From positions 1 through 15,848 of the forward strand of contig CAZQZC010000058.1 of the NCBI GenBank assembly GCA_964597685.1: DNA of 15,848 bases. The letters are read 5' to 3'. This document shows positions 7,789 through 15,295 of the stretch, in pieces. The position numbers and the translations under genes were made by a program. This stretch comes from JBCBTJ01 sp964597685 (lineage in GTDB: Bacteria; Pseudomonadota; Alphaproteobacteria; Caulobacterales; Hyphomonadaceae). Positions within the stretch are counted from its first letter, which is position 1. Every line of letters starts with the position of its first letter. The notes beneath the pieces were generated by a model, which did not search any database, had not been told where the DNA came from, and saw only the letters and a list, made by a program, of their open reading frames with translations.

Positions 7789-8577
7789 ATGTCCGTCTCG
7801 TCCAAGCCAGAAGATTCAGTCAGTTTCGGATTCGAAGACGTCGCGCCGGATGAAAAGGTCGCGCGCGTCAAAGGGGTCTTCCGGTCGGTCGCGTCACGCT
7901 ACGACCTTATGAACGACCTCATGTCCGCCGGCGTTCATAGGCTGTGGAAGTCGGACACGATGGCGCGCGTCAACCCGCAGCCGGGAGAACGGCTTATCGA
8001 CGTTGCAGGCGGCACCGGCGACCTCGCCAAGCTCTTCCTGCAGCGCGCCGACGCCGCCAACCGACGGCGAAAATCTGCCGCTTCAGCCGCCGCAATCGTC
8101 TGCGACATCAACGATTCCATGCTGGCGGCCGGGCGAAGCCGTCAGGATCTCGAAGCGTTTGGCGACCGTTTGGACTGGGTGTGCGGCGACGCCCAGGCGC
8201 TGCCGTTTCCCGATGGATTCGCCGATAGCGTTACGATCGCGTTCGGTATTCGAAATGTCGCCGACCGTTCGGCCGCGCTGAACGAGTTTCGTCGCATCCT
8301 GCGCCCGGGAGGGCGGCTCGCCGTGCTGGAATTCTCGCATATGACGGCCCCGCTGTTGCAACGCGCCTATGACGCATATTCCTTCAACGTCATTCCGCCG
8401 CTTGGCGCGATGGTCGCGGGCGACAGGGAATCCTACCAATATCTCGTCGAGAGTATTCGACGGTTCCCGAAACAGGATGACTTCAAGGCAGAAGTCGAGT
8501 CTGCGGGATTTTCCCGCGTCTCGGTGTCGAACTTCTCCGGCGGCGTCGCCGCATTGCATTTCGGGTGGGCGACCTAA
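7789..8577 (+). CDS. ubiE: Ubiquinone/menaquinone C-methyltransferase UbiE
   Basis: SAM-dependent C-methyltransferase of ubiquinone (and, where present, menaquinone) biosynthesis. The protein is 262 aa from ATG 7789. It opens MSVSSKPEDSVSFGFEDV and has GVFRSVASRYDLMNDLMSAG, the SAM motif IDVAGGTGDLA (70-80), GDAQALPFPD (133-142), FGIRNVADR (152-160) and LRPGGRLAVLEFSH. A short Arg/Ala-rich stretch (about 87-101) precedes the second SAM-binding strand. A TTG start at 7738 would add 17 residues with no family match. It is followed directly by ubiB, whose GTG abuts the UbiE stop codon, so the two are almost certainly cotranscribed. Confidence 0.95.
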   Translation: MSVSSKPEDSVSFGFEDVAPDEKVARVKGVFRSVASRYDLMNDLMSAGVHRLWKSDTMARVNPQPGERLIDVAGGTGDLAKLFLQRADAANRRRKSAASAAAIVCDINDSMLAAGRSRQDLEAFGDRLDWVCGDAQALPFPDGFADSVTIAFGIRNVADRSAALNEFRRILRPGGRLAVLEFSHMTAPLLQRAYDAYSFNVIPPLGAMVAGDRESYQYLVESIRRFPKQDDFKAEVESAGFSRVSVSNFSGGVAALHFGWAT

Positions 8578-10098
8578 GTGTTTGCAATGCTTGCAGATTA
8601 TGGACGGCTCCTGCGCGCCGGGGCATCGCTGGCGCGCCACGACGTTGTATTGCCGGGCGAGTATCAGAAGCGGCTGCCGCCGCCTGCACGACTGGCGGGC
8701 CGCGCGCTGCGCCTGTTCGGCGGCGGCGCAACCGGCCGTCCCGGCGAACGGCTCGCGCGCGCGCTTGAGAAGCTCGGCCCCGCCTACATCAAGATGGGCC
8801 AGTTCCTCGCGACGCGGCCGGATCTGTTCGGCGTCGAGGTGACGACCGACCTATCGCGGTTAAAGGACAAGCTGCCGCCGTTTAGCCCCGATTTGGCGAC
8901 GAAGGCTCTGCAAGACGAGTTCGAGAACGCGTCAGACTTGTTCCCGGGCCTCGATTCGGCGATTGCGGCGGCGTCCCTCGCCCAGGTTCACAAGGTTGAG
9001 ACGGCCGACGGCGTGCGCGCCGTCAAAATCCTGCGCCCAAAGGTCGAGGCAGGCCTCGCGCGCGAATTGCGGGCGATGAAGCGCGCCGCCCAAACAATCG
9101 AGCGCGCGTCCGCTGACAGCAAGCGGCTAGAGCCCGTCGCCTTCGTCGAGACCATCGCGGCCAGCATGGAGCGCGAGCTTGACCTGCGCCTTGAAGCCGG
9201 CGGCCAAGACGAGATGCGCGCGATCAGCGAGGCCGACGGCTTTTATGCGATCCCCGCCGTCGACTGGACGCGATCTGGCAAGCGCGTGTTAACAACGGAT
9301 TGGGTCGACGGCGCGCCGCTCACGGCTCAGGGCGCGCTCGACGGCGATCACGTCGACCGGATCGAGATCGCCAATGCGGTGACCCGCGGCTTCCTCTCCC
9401 ACGCCATCAAGCACGGCGTCTTCCACGCCGACATGCACGAAGGCAACATGATCATCACGCCGGAAGGGCGCTTGGCGCTCGTCGATTTCGGGATCATGGG
9501 CCGCATCGGCTGGAACGAGCGTCGTTTCCTGGCGGAGATCCTGTGGGGCTTCATCCGGCGCGACTACGCCCGCATCGCCGAGGTTCACTTCGAAGCCGGC
9601 TATGTGCCGGCGCACCAATCGGTCGCAGACTTCGCCCAGGCGCTGCGCTCCGTTGGCGAACCGATCCACGGCAAGGACGCGTCGGAAGTGTCGATGGGCA
9701 AATTGCTGCTGCAGCTCTTCGACTTCACCCACACCTTCGGCATGCATCTGCGGCCAGAGCTCGTCTTGCTCCAGAAGACGATGGTCCAGGTCGAGGGCGT
9801 GGCCCGGAACATCGACCCCACCCACGACATCTGGACCGCTGCGGAGCCGATCGTGGGCGAATGGGTGCGCACGGAATTCGGCCCCCAGGGCGCGGCGAAG
9901 CTGGCGGCGAAGAATGTCCGCCTGGTGGCCGACCGTCTGAAGCGCCTGCCGGACGTCATGGACAAGCTGGAAGCCGCCCTTGACGCCCCGCCCGCCGCCG
10001 CCGCGCCCCGCGCCCGCTTCGCCCCCTGGTGGGGCTGGTTCGGCTTCGCGACGATCTGGGCGGCGATCGGGTATCTCACGATCTTGGCGGTGGGGTAG
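8578..10098 (+). CDS. ubiB: UbiB, ABC1/ADCK atypical kinase-like ubiquinone biosynthesis protein
   Basis: Membrane-associated atypical kinase/ATPase needed for ubiquinone synthesis. The protein is 506 aa. The family KxGQ motif is K72-Q75 (IKMGQ), the alanine-rich loop is AAASLAQVH (130-138), the nucleotide-binding lysine is K150 (RAVKILRP), the catalytic motif is H283-ADMHEG-N290, and the metal-binding DFG is 303-305. A C-terminal hydrophobic segment (about 482-505, WWGWFGFATIWAAIGYLTIL) anchors it in the membrane. The start could be GTG 8578, touching the ubiE stop, or ATG 8587; neither has a clear Shine-Dalgarno, which suggests translational coupling to ubiE. In related genomes coaBC often follows soon after; here a 1.6-kb block intervenes. 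Confidence 0.95.
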   Translation: MFAMLADYGRLLRAGASLARHDVVLPGEYQKRLPPPARLAGRALRLFGGGATGRPGERLARALEKLGPAYIKMGQFLATRPDLFGVEVTTDLSRLKDKLPPFSPDLATKALQDEFENASDLFPGLDSAIAAASLAQVHKVETADGVRAVKILRPKVEAGLARELRAMKRAAQTIERASADSKRLEPVAFVETIAASMERELDLRLEAGGQDEMRAISEADGFYAIPAVDWTRSGKRVLTTDWVDGAPLTAQGALDGDHVDRIEIANAVTRGFLSHAIKHGVFHADMHEGNMIITPEGRLALVDFGIMGRIGWNERRFLAEILWGFIRRDYARIAEVHFEAGYVPAHQSVADFAQALRSVGEPIHGKDASEVSMGKLLLQLFDFTHTFGMHLRPELVLLQKTMVQVEGVARNIDPTHDIWTAAEPIVGEWVRTEFGPQGAAKLAAKNVRLVADRLKRLPDVMDKLEAALDAPPAAAAPRARFAPWWGWFGFATIWAAIGYLTILAVG

Positions 10099-10119
10099 CG
10101 GCTTGCCGCGTAACCCAAT

Positions 10120-10680
10120 CTATTTTTCTTCGAACTTCACTCTCAGGGTTTGGGATTGCCCCGGAATGGCGTCGCCATCACTGTCCCGCGCAACGATGGT
10201 CAGCGTTACGTCAGTGTCCTTTTTGACGCCGCCCAATTCTATGCGCCGGAACTGATTGGCGGCGACGGTGAACCGTCCTTTCAACTTGTCCAATCCCGGA
10301 GCCGTCGCGTTCGTATCGGTCTTCAGGCTTTCGATTGTCGCCGAGCTGTCCACCGTTACTTGGTAATCCGCGACCGCAATCGGTGTGGCGCCCGACGGGA
10401 GGGTTTCCGGTTCAATGACGAGATCGACGTTTCCCTTACCATCGACGGCGACGGGTTTGGACGGTCGGTACGTCGTCTTGAAGACATCGGGCGGCGCGGG
10501 GCTTGCCAGGGTGTTGAGGCGCACGGGGTAGACTTGGTGGGCTGAGTCATCGCCGAACTTATTCTCGCCTGGGTCGGTCAAGGCTATTACTGCTTTCAAG
10601 TTCACCAAGGACAAATTGGCCGCGTCCGCCTTTTTTACCAATAAAATCTTGGAGTCTTTCTTAGTTATATTGGACCGCAA
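10120..10680 (-). CDS. Hypothetical protein, probably 5'-truncated by an IS
   Basis: I do not recognise this protein. The open frame gives about 186 residues from a TTG at 10680, rich in Val/Thr/Asp, with strand-like segments such as TLTIVARDSDGDAIP near the C-terminus, suggesting a beta-sandwich fold. No ATG occurs in the frame and no signal peptide is present. The reading frame continues upstream into an IS-derived sequence before meeting a stop. The downstream two thirds have GC-rich third positions typical of this chromosome; the first 35 or so codons are clearly AT-richer. It is convergent with ubiB. The likeliest reading is a formerly longer gene whose 5' end was lost when the IS entered; TTG or GTG starts near 10605-10620 could give a shorter product. 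Confidence 0.5.
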   Translation of the reverse strand: MRSNITKKDSKILLVKKADAANLSLVNLKAVIALTDPGENKFGDDSAHQVYPVRLNTLASPAPPDVFKTTYRPSKPVAVDGKGNVDLVIEPETLPSGATPIAVADYQVTVDSSATIESLKTDTNATAPGLDKLKGRFTVAANQFRRIELGGVKKDTDVTLTIVARDSDGDAIPGQSQTLRVKFEEK

Positions 10681-10683
10681 ACC

Positions 10684-10842
10684 CAGCGCCGGGAGGTCCT
10701 GAATGCAGAGTGGTTCCGCTCAATCGATCAAGCCCAGACCGTCATCAATACCTGGCTCAGACAGTACAATCGAATAAGGCCACATCAGGCGCTCGGCATG
10801 CGTCCTCCAATCCCTGAAACCCTGTCAGAAAGCGGCCCATAA
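10684..10842 (+). pseudogene. IS3-type transposase, C-terminal fragment
   Basis: Translation in the frame ending at TAA 10840-10842 gives RREVLNAEWFRSIDQAQ, then TWLRQYNRIRPHQALGMRPP and IPETLSESGP. This matches the end of the DDE integrase core (rve_3 type) of IS3-family orfB transposases, whose hallmark is (L/V)N-x-E-W/xF ... W-R-xYN-xx-RPH-xxLG-xxPP. Only about 50 residues remain. The catalytic D, D and E region should lie upstream and is absent, because the preceding bases belong to the neighbouring minus-strand hypothetical frame. It is a dead remnant. Confidence 0.8.
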
Positions 10843-10875
10843 CGAGGGGGCTGGACAGGTTGATTGGGGGCAATT
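10684..10875 (+). mobile_element. IS3-family remnant with possible right terminus
   Basis: The transposase fragment is followed by GGGGGCTGGACAGG and then a TTGATTGGGGGCA stretch (about 10847-10872). Its complement begins TGCCCCCA, compatible with a TG...CA IS3-type terminus. No matching left inverted repeat or target duplication is visible in the window, so the outer boundary is a guess. The insertion separates ubiB from coaBC. Confidence 0.45.
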
Positions 10876-10958
10876 GGCCATCGCTCGACCAAAGACTCTC
10901 AGAACGCGAACCGCACTCCCCTGCACCGGGAACTCGCTCGCTTTCGCGCGCTGGGGCG

Positions 10959-10973
10959 TTAACATCTCATTAA
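10959..10973. promoter_or_regulatory. Perfect CtrA box TTAA-N7-TTAA
   Basis: TTAA (10959-10962), seven bases, TTAA (10970-10973). This is the full alphaproteobacterial CtrA consensus and the only perfect copy I found in the window. It ends 21 bp before the start codon of the secreted UrcA-like protein, and the Shine-Dalgarno GGAGG (10985-10989) lies between. Any transcript must start at or near the box, so binding would overlap the promoter core. Confidence 0.55.
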
Positions 10974-10994
10974 CGATCCGAAACGGAGGCGGCG

Positions 10995-11663
10995 ATGGCA
11001 TGGCGGATAGCGGTATTGGCGGCGATGGCGTTGGCGGCCGCAGCTTCGGCGCAGGGGGACATCGTACGGGTCGAGCCCTGCGACACGGGCGAATTGCGCG
11101 GCGGGCCGGACCAGGTCCGCGTCTCTTGCGTGGAGACGCCGACGGGGACTGTGCGCGTCATTCGGGGACCAGGCGCGCCGGGCCAAGCGCCGCAGCGCCT
11201 GAGGCCAGGCGAACCGATCGATGCGGGCTCCCCCACATATCCCTTCGCCAATCCGCCCTATACGCCCCTTCCGGCGCCCGACATTGAGCGCCTCAACATC
11301 GTCAACGGACCGATCAAGTTCGACGCGTCGTGCAGACGGTCGGTGCGAACCCTGCGCGCCGTCGGCGGCCGGCCCAGCTTCCGAGTGTGTACGGGCGATT
11401 TGGACTTGACGCGTGAGCGCGACGTCGAACGCCTCGCCGATCGGATCGCCCGCGGCGCCAATGGCGCATGCCGCTCGCCGGCCGCGCGCAAGACGTTTGT
11501 GGGCCGGTTTCGAACCGGCTCAAACCGGGTCATCTGTCGAGAGGCGGCGACGGCCGAAGCGTTCCAGCTCTCCGGCGTGCCAGCCCTCGTCGCGCGGCTC
11601 GACCCGCGTCTAGGATCGCTGGAGCCGTTCACCATCACCTATAAGCCGCTGCGCTTTCCCTGA
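10995..11663 (+). CDS. Secreted UrcA-like protein with six cysteines
   Basis: A protein of 222 aa. The first 20 or so residues form a textbook Sec signal (MAWRIAVLAAMALAAAASA, then QG), so the product is periplasmic or exported. The mature part has six cysteines, suited to disulfides. Residues about 130-190 contain VCTGDLDLTRERDVERLADR followed by IARGANGACRSP and a later VICREA, which resembles the DLDL...R-I-xxAAxxxC...C pattern of the UrcA family, small alphaproteobacterial exported proteins of unknown function. This protein is about twice the usual UrcA length, with an extra Pro/Gly-rich N-terminal region. The start is fixed by GGAGG five bases upstream. A CtrA box precedes it. The UrcA assignment rests on pattern recall, not an alignment. 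Confidence 0.8.
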   Translation: MAWRIAVLAAMALAAAASAQGDIVRVEPCDTGELRGGPDQVRVSCVETPTGTVRVIRGPGAPGQAPQRLRPGEPIDAGSPTYPFANPPYTPLPAPDIERLNIVNGPIKFDASCRRSVRTLRAVGGRPSFRVCTGDLDLTRERDVERLADRIARGANGACRSPAARKTFVGRFRTGSNRVICREAATAEAFQLSGVPALVARLDPRLGSLEPFTITYKPLRFP

Positions 11664-11740
11664 CCGGAGCGTGAAGGCGGCGGACATCGTTTTCTTCAGA
11701 TTTCCATGCCATATAGCCGACAAGCGAACGGAATTTTCTG

Positions 11741-12964
11741 ATGTCGGCGAAACGCATCCTCCTCATCATTGGCGGCGGAATCGCGGCTTACAAGAGCCTT
11801 GAACTGATCCGCACCCTGTCGAAGCGCGGCGTGGCCTCGCGCTGCATCGTCACGAAGGGCGGTCAGGAATTCGTGACGCCGCTCTCGGTCGGCGCGCTGT
11901 CGGGCGACAAGGTCTTCACCGATCTCTTCGACCTGACCAGCGAGGCGGAAATGGGCCATATAGAGCTCTCCCGGTCGGCCGATCTCGTCGTTGTGTGTCC
12001 CGCAACGGCGGACCTCATCGCTAAGGCCGCCAATGGACACGCCGACGACCTGGCGTCCACAGCGTTGCTGGCCACGGATAAACCGGTCCTCATGGCGCCG
12101 GCGATGAATGTGCGCATGTGGATGCACGCTGCGGTTCAGCGAAATGTCGAGACTTTGCGGGGCGACGGGGTCGTCGTGATGGAGCCTGACGAAGGCGCGA
12201 TGGCCTGTGGCGAGTTCGGCCCCGGCCGCTTGGCGGAGGTCGACCGGATCGCCGATGAGATCGAGACGCACCTGTTCGCAGCGCCTCAGACGCTGGCCGA
12301 GCGGCACGTCCTGCTGACCGCTGGCCCGACGCGGGAGCCACTGGATCCTGTCCGTTTCCTGTCGAACCAGTCCAGCGGCCGGCAGGGCTTCGCCATCGCG
12401 GCGGCCTGCGCACGCCTCGGCGCACGCGTGACGCTCGTCTCCGGACCCGTCTCGCTCCCAACGCCGGCGGGCGTCGACAGGGTGAATGTCGAAACAGCGC
12501 GCGACATGCTGGCGGCCTGTGAGGCGGCGCTGCCAGCGGACGCGTTCATCTCCGTGGCCGCCGTCGCTGACTGGAGGCCGGCGGAACCGTCGGACACGAA
12601 GCTCAAACTTAAGGGCGGCGATGGACTGGCGGCGATCCATCTGGCGGAGAACCCGGACATTCTGGCCACGATCTCCCGCAAGCGAAAAAAACGTCCGACC
12701 TTGGTCGTCGGCTTTGCAGCGGAGACGAACGATGTCGAGGCGCACGCGCAAGCGAAGTTGAAGCGCAAGGGCTGCGATTGGATCGTGGCCAACGACGTGT
12801 CAGGCGACGTCATGGGCGGGGCTGAGAATGAGATGATCCTGTTCACGCCGACTGGATCCGAACATTGGCCGCGGATGCACAAGTCGCGGGCCGCAGCGAA
12901 GCTCGCCGAGGCGATCGCTCGCGCGCTAAGCGACGCGCCTGACGCGCTCAAAGCCGCCGAATAG
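11741..12964 (+). CDS. coaBC: Bifunctional CoaBC (phosphopantothenoylcysteine decarboxylase / phosphopantothenate-cysteine ligase)
   Basis: Catalyses two consecutive steps of CoA synthesis, joining cysteine to 4'-phosphopantothenate and decarboxylating the product to 4'-phosphopantetheine. The protein is 407 aa, full length. The N-terminal CoaC flavoprotein domain has GGGIAAYK (11-18), active-site His73 in MGHIELSR, PAMN (120-123) and Cys156 in the flap GAMACGEFGPGRL. The CoaB domain begins near 188 with TAGPTREPLDPVRFLSNQSSG and continues with AVADWRPAE and the KLKLK lysine segment. ATG 11741 gives the family N-terminus, though the Shine-Dalgarno is weak. It is convergent with the LysR gene, three bases apart. 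In relatives dut often follows; here the LysR/epimerase unit does. Confidence 0.96.
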   Translation: MSAKRILLIIGGGIAAYKSLELIRTLSKRGVASRCIVTKGGQEFVTPLSVGALSGDKVFTDLFDLTSEAEMGHIELSRSADLVVVCPATADLIAKAANGHADDLASTALLATDKPVLMAPAMNVRMWMHAAVQRNVETLRGDGVVVMEPDEGAMACGEFGPGRLAEVDRIADEIETHLFAAPQTLAERHVLLTAGPTREPLDPVRFLSNQSSGRQGFAIAAACARLGARVTLVSGPVSLPTPAGVDRVNVETARDMLAACEAALPADAFISVAAVADWRPAEPSDTKLKLKGGDGLAAIHLAENPDILATISRKRKKRPTLVVGFAAETNDVEAHAQAKLKRKGCDWIVANDVSGDVMGGAENEMILFTPTGSEHWPRMHKSRAAAKLAEAIARALSDAPDALKAAE

Positions 12965-12967
12965 AAC

Positions 12968-13864
12968 TCAGCCGGCGGCCTGCGCGAGGGCGTTAGCCAG
13001 AAAGTCGTACACCCTACGAACACGGCGGCTGGTCTTCAGCTCGGCGTGGGCTGTCAACCAGACCGGCAGGCTCGGAAGGACGGCGTCGTGCAAGATGCGC
13101 CGCACCCTCGGTTCGGCCTCGCCGATCGCGATCTGATTGGTTCCGATCCCGAAGCCCGCAACCACCATGCGCCAGCACACGACCTGATCATCGCAGCGGA
13201 ATGGGAAAAAATCGCGGCCCACTTCAAGCCCTGAAGCCTTGAAAGCCTGAATGATCTGCTCATCGCGATCGAAGCCAATATAGTCGTGCGTCAGGAACGC
13301 GTCGATAGACGTCGGCTCCCCCCGCGCCGCCAAGTAAGTATCTGCAGCGAAGAGGCCGAGCTGCATCTCGCCGACCTTTCGTGCGATGACGTCGGATTGC
13401 GTCGGGCGATACATTCGCACCGCGATATCAGCTTCGCGCTGGATCAGGTTTTCGGTCCGATCGGACGCGACCAACTCGATCTGGATCTCCGGCTCGGCTG
13501 CATGCAACTCGGTCAAGATGTCGGGCAACACGAAGGTCGCCACAACCTGGCTCGCCGTAATCCGCACCGTTCCAGCCAACGCTTCGGACCTCCCTTCAGC
13601 CGCGAGCGACAGCTGGCCTGCGGCGTCGGCCATCGTCCTCGCGTGGGGTAACAGGTCGAAACCCGTCTCGGTCAGCTGGAGCCCTCCCGGGGTCCGGTCG
13701 AACAGCGTAACGCCCAGATCGCGCTCCAATTCGACAATATGCCGCCCCATCGTGGGCTGGCTCGCTCTAACAGCTCGCGCAGCGGCCGAGAGGGATCCGT
13801 GCTCTGCGACGGCGAGAAAGGCTTGAAGCCGGGACCAGTCAAACGTGGGGACCATCAGCGCCAT
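12968..13864 (-). CDS. LysR-family transcriptional regulator
   Basis: The protein is 298 aa, the normal family length. The winged helix-turn-helix spans about residues 8-67 (FLAVAEHGSLSAAARAVRAS, SQPTMGRHIVELERDLGVTL, FDRTPGGLQLTETG). The periplasmic-binding-like effector domain follows from about residue 95 to the end. ATG 13864 is the first start; ATG 13855 (three codons in) is equally possible and neither has a strong Shine-Dalgarno. It is divergent from the epimerase-like gene with a 93-bp shared promoter region, the classic arrangement in which a LysR protein controls its neighbour and itself. The effector is unknown. Confidence 0.93.
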   Translation of the reverse strand: MALMVPTFDWSRLQAFLAVAEHGSLSAAARAVRASQPTMGRHIVELERDLGVTLFDRTPGGLQLTETGFDLLPHARTMADAAGQLSLAAEGRSEALAGTVRITASQVVATFVLPDILTELHAAEPEIQIELVASDRTENLIQREADIAVRMYRPTQSDVIARKVGEMQLGLFAADTYLAARGEPTSIDAFLTHDYIGFDRDEQIIQAFKASGLEVGRDFFPFRCDDQVVCWRMVVAGFGIGTNQIAIGEAEPRVRRILHDAVLPSLPVWLTAHAELKTSRRVRRVYDFLANALAQAAG

Positions 13865-13957
13865 CCAATTTTGAATAACTGTGGATCATACTTATCGAGT
13901 GTCACTTCGCAATTGAATGGGCAATCCTCTAGCTCGTCCATCGCTCAGGAGGTCGCT

Positions 13958-14914
13958 ATGCCCGAAACCGTTCTTATTCTTGGCGCCAATGGCCGCTTTG
14001 GCCGCGCCGCCGTTGAAGCATTCAGCGATGCAAACTGGCATGTGAGAGCGCTAACGCGAACCGGAGCCGGTGATGACAAGCAGGGCGTCGACCGGGTCGC
14101 GGTGGACGCCTTCGATGCGGATGCGCTAAGCGCGGCGGCCCGTGGGAGCGACGTTATCGTCAACGCGCTGAATACGCCCTATCCGACGTGGCGGCGCGAC
14201 ACGCCCCGGCTGACGGCCGCCGTCTTGGCCGCGGCCGGCGACAGTGGCGCGACGGTCATGATCCCAGGCAACATCTATTCCTATGGCGCAGGCATGCCCG
14301 AAGTCCTCACTGAGGCGACGCCACATGAGCCCACGACGCGAAAGGGTCGTCTGCGGCTGGCCATGGAAGACGCCTACGCGGCCGCGGCGCGTAACGGGAT
14401 CAAAACAATCGTCCTGCGCGCCGGCGATTTCATCGAACGTGAGAAGACCGGCAATTGGTTCGACACATACATCACTGCGAAGCTGGACCGGGGACGGGTC
14501 ATGTACCCAGGCCCGCTCGACCGCGTTCACGCCTGGGCCTATTTGCCAGACATGGCTCGGGCCATGGCGGCCCTCGCGAGGCGAAGGTCGGAGCTCTCCA
14601 ACTTTGAGGCGATCGGTTTCGAAGGCTTCTCGCTGACGGGGCGGGACTTGATCGACGGGATCGAGCGGGCGATCGGTCGGGAGCTTCGGGTCGACGCGAT
14701 GCCCTGGGGAATCGTGCGCGCCTTAGGGGTTGTATCGCCGATGATGCGCGAAGTCGCTGAAATGGCCTATCTCTGGCGTGCGCCGCATCGCATCGACGGC
14801 CAAAGGCTGCGCACTCTTTTGCCGGAACTTAAGTCAACGCCGCTGGACCACGCCCTGCAAGACGCGCTCGCCGTGCCCACGCCGGAAGCAGGCCTCGCCT
14901 TCCACGTCCCCTAA
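13958..14914 (+). CDS. NAD(P)-binding epimerase/dehydratase-like (atypical extended SDR)
   Basis: The protein is 318 aa from ATG 13958, which has an AGGAGG Shine-Dalgarno seven bases upstream. The N-terminal Rossmann glycine motif is LGANGRFG (8-15), followed by a VNALNTPYP strand-loop and GNIYSYG, where extended SDRs place the active-site Ser region. A clear YxxxK pair is not evident: the expected place reads PTTRKGRLRLAMEDAY. It is therefore probably an atypical SDR or NmrA-like protein, and its substrate cannot be read. The longer frame from 13739 runs back into the LysR gene and is rejected. Likely regulated by the divergent LysR protein. Confidence 0.85.
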   Translation: MPETVLILGANGRFGRAAVEAFSDANWHVRALTRTGAGDDKQGVDRVAVDAFDADALSAAARGSDVIVNALNTPYPTWRRDTPRLTAAVLAAAGDSGATVMIPGNIYSYGAGMPEVLTEATPHEPTTRKGRLRLAMEDAYAAAARNGIKTIVLRAGDFIEREKTGNWFDTYITAKLDRGRVMYPGPLDRVHAWAYLPDMARAMAALARRRSELSNFEAIGFEGFSLTGRDLIDGIERAIGRELRVDAMPWGIVRALGVVSPMMREVAEMAYLWRAPHRIDGQRLRTLLPELKSTPLDHALQDALAVPTPEAGLAFHVP

Positions 14915-15012
14915 TTGAGAAGGATTGCGCAAATGGCGACTAAGCCCCCGATGGCGGCGGCGTAAGCGGCTGCGGCGGCCCCAAGACGGACTACGACGGT
15001 TCTGGTCGACAT
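14911..15012 (-). CDS. 33-residue single-span membrane peptide
   Basis: A tiny ORF opening MSTRTVVVRLG, then an Ala/Gly/Ile/Leu-rich segment (about residues 10-31) that would span the membrane once, ending ILLN. A good Shine-Dalgarno (AAGGGAG) lies about six bases before ATG 15012. Its stop overlaps the end of the epimerase-like gene by three bases on the opposite strand. The frame can be extended to 15240, but those extra residues look like random GC-rich translation. I recognise no family. The positive N-terminus and hydrophobic stretch support a real inner-membrane peptide. Confidence 0.55.
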   Translation of the reverse strand: MSTRTVVVRLGAAAAAYAAAIGGLVAICAILLN

Positions 15013-15210
15013 AAACTCACTCCCTTGGATTATCGGTGGAACCGATCTGGGGGTGCGACATTCTGTCGTCCAATCACGTCGCATCAACGGGACGGGACGT
15101 CGATGTGACTGGCCGAACCGGCCGTGCGAATAATCGCCAGCGCGCCGAAAAGTCACGGCGCACGGACCATTGCCGGTATCGAGTAATATTCGTTTCTTAT
15201 GGGTTAAACT

Positions 15211-15236
15211 CGTGTGCAATGGGCGGCTTGCACATG
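15211..15236. promoter_or_regulatory. Operator-like inverted repeat upstream of the 90-aa ORF
   Basis: TGTGCAA (15213-15219) and TTGCACA (15228-15234) form a perfect 7-bp inverted repeat around eight bases, extended to nine pairs by one wobble and a C-G pair. It lies 60 bp before the likely start of the 90-residue ORF and could be an operator or leader hairpin. Repeats of this size occur by chance, so support is modest. Confidence 0.35.
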
Positions 15237-15295
15237 TCACGAGAATCGCTCACTTTAGAATTTGCTGGGAGGCGTCTTGCGAAGGGATGCCGCTC

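Noticed and set aside
11696..12751. 351-codon open frame on the minus strand
   Set aside because: Antisense to coaBC, with an Arg/His/Gly-rich low-complexity translation and no recognisable domain.
15046..15060. CGACA-TTC-TGTCG inverted repeat resembling a LexA-type site
   Set aside because: It does not match the alphaproteobacterial LexA pattern GTTC-N7-GTTC and is only 5 bp per arm.
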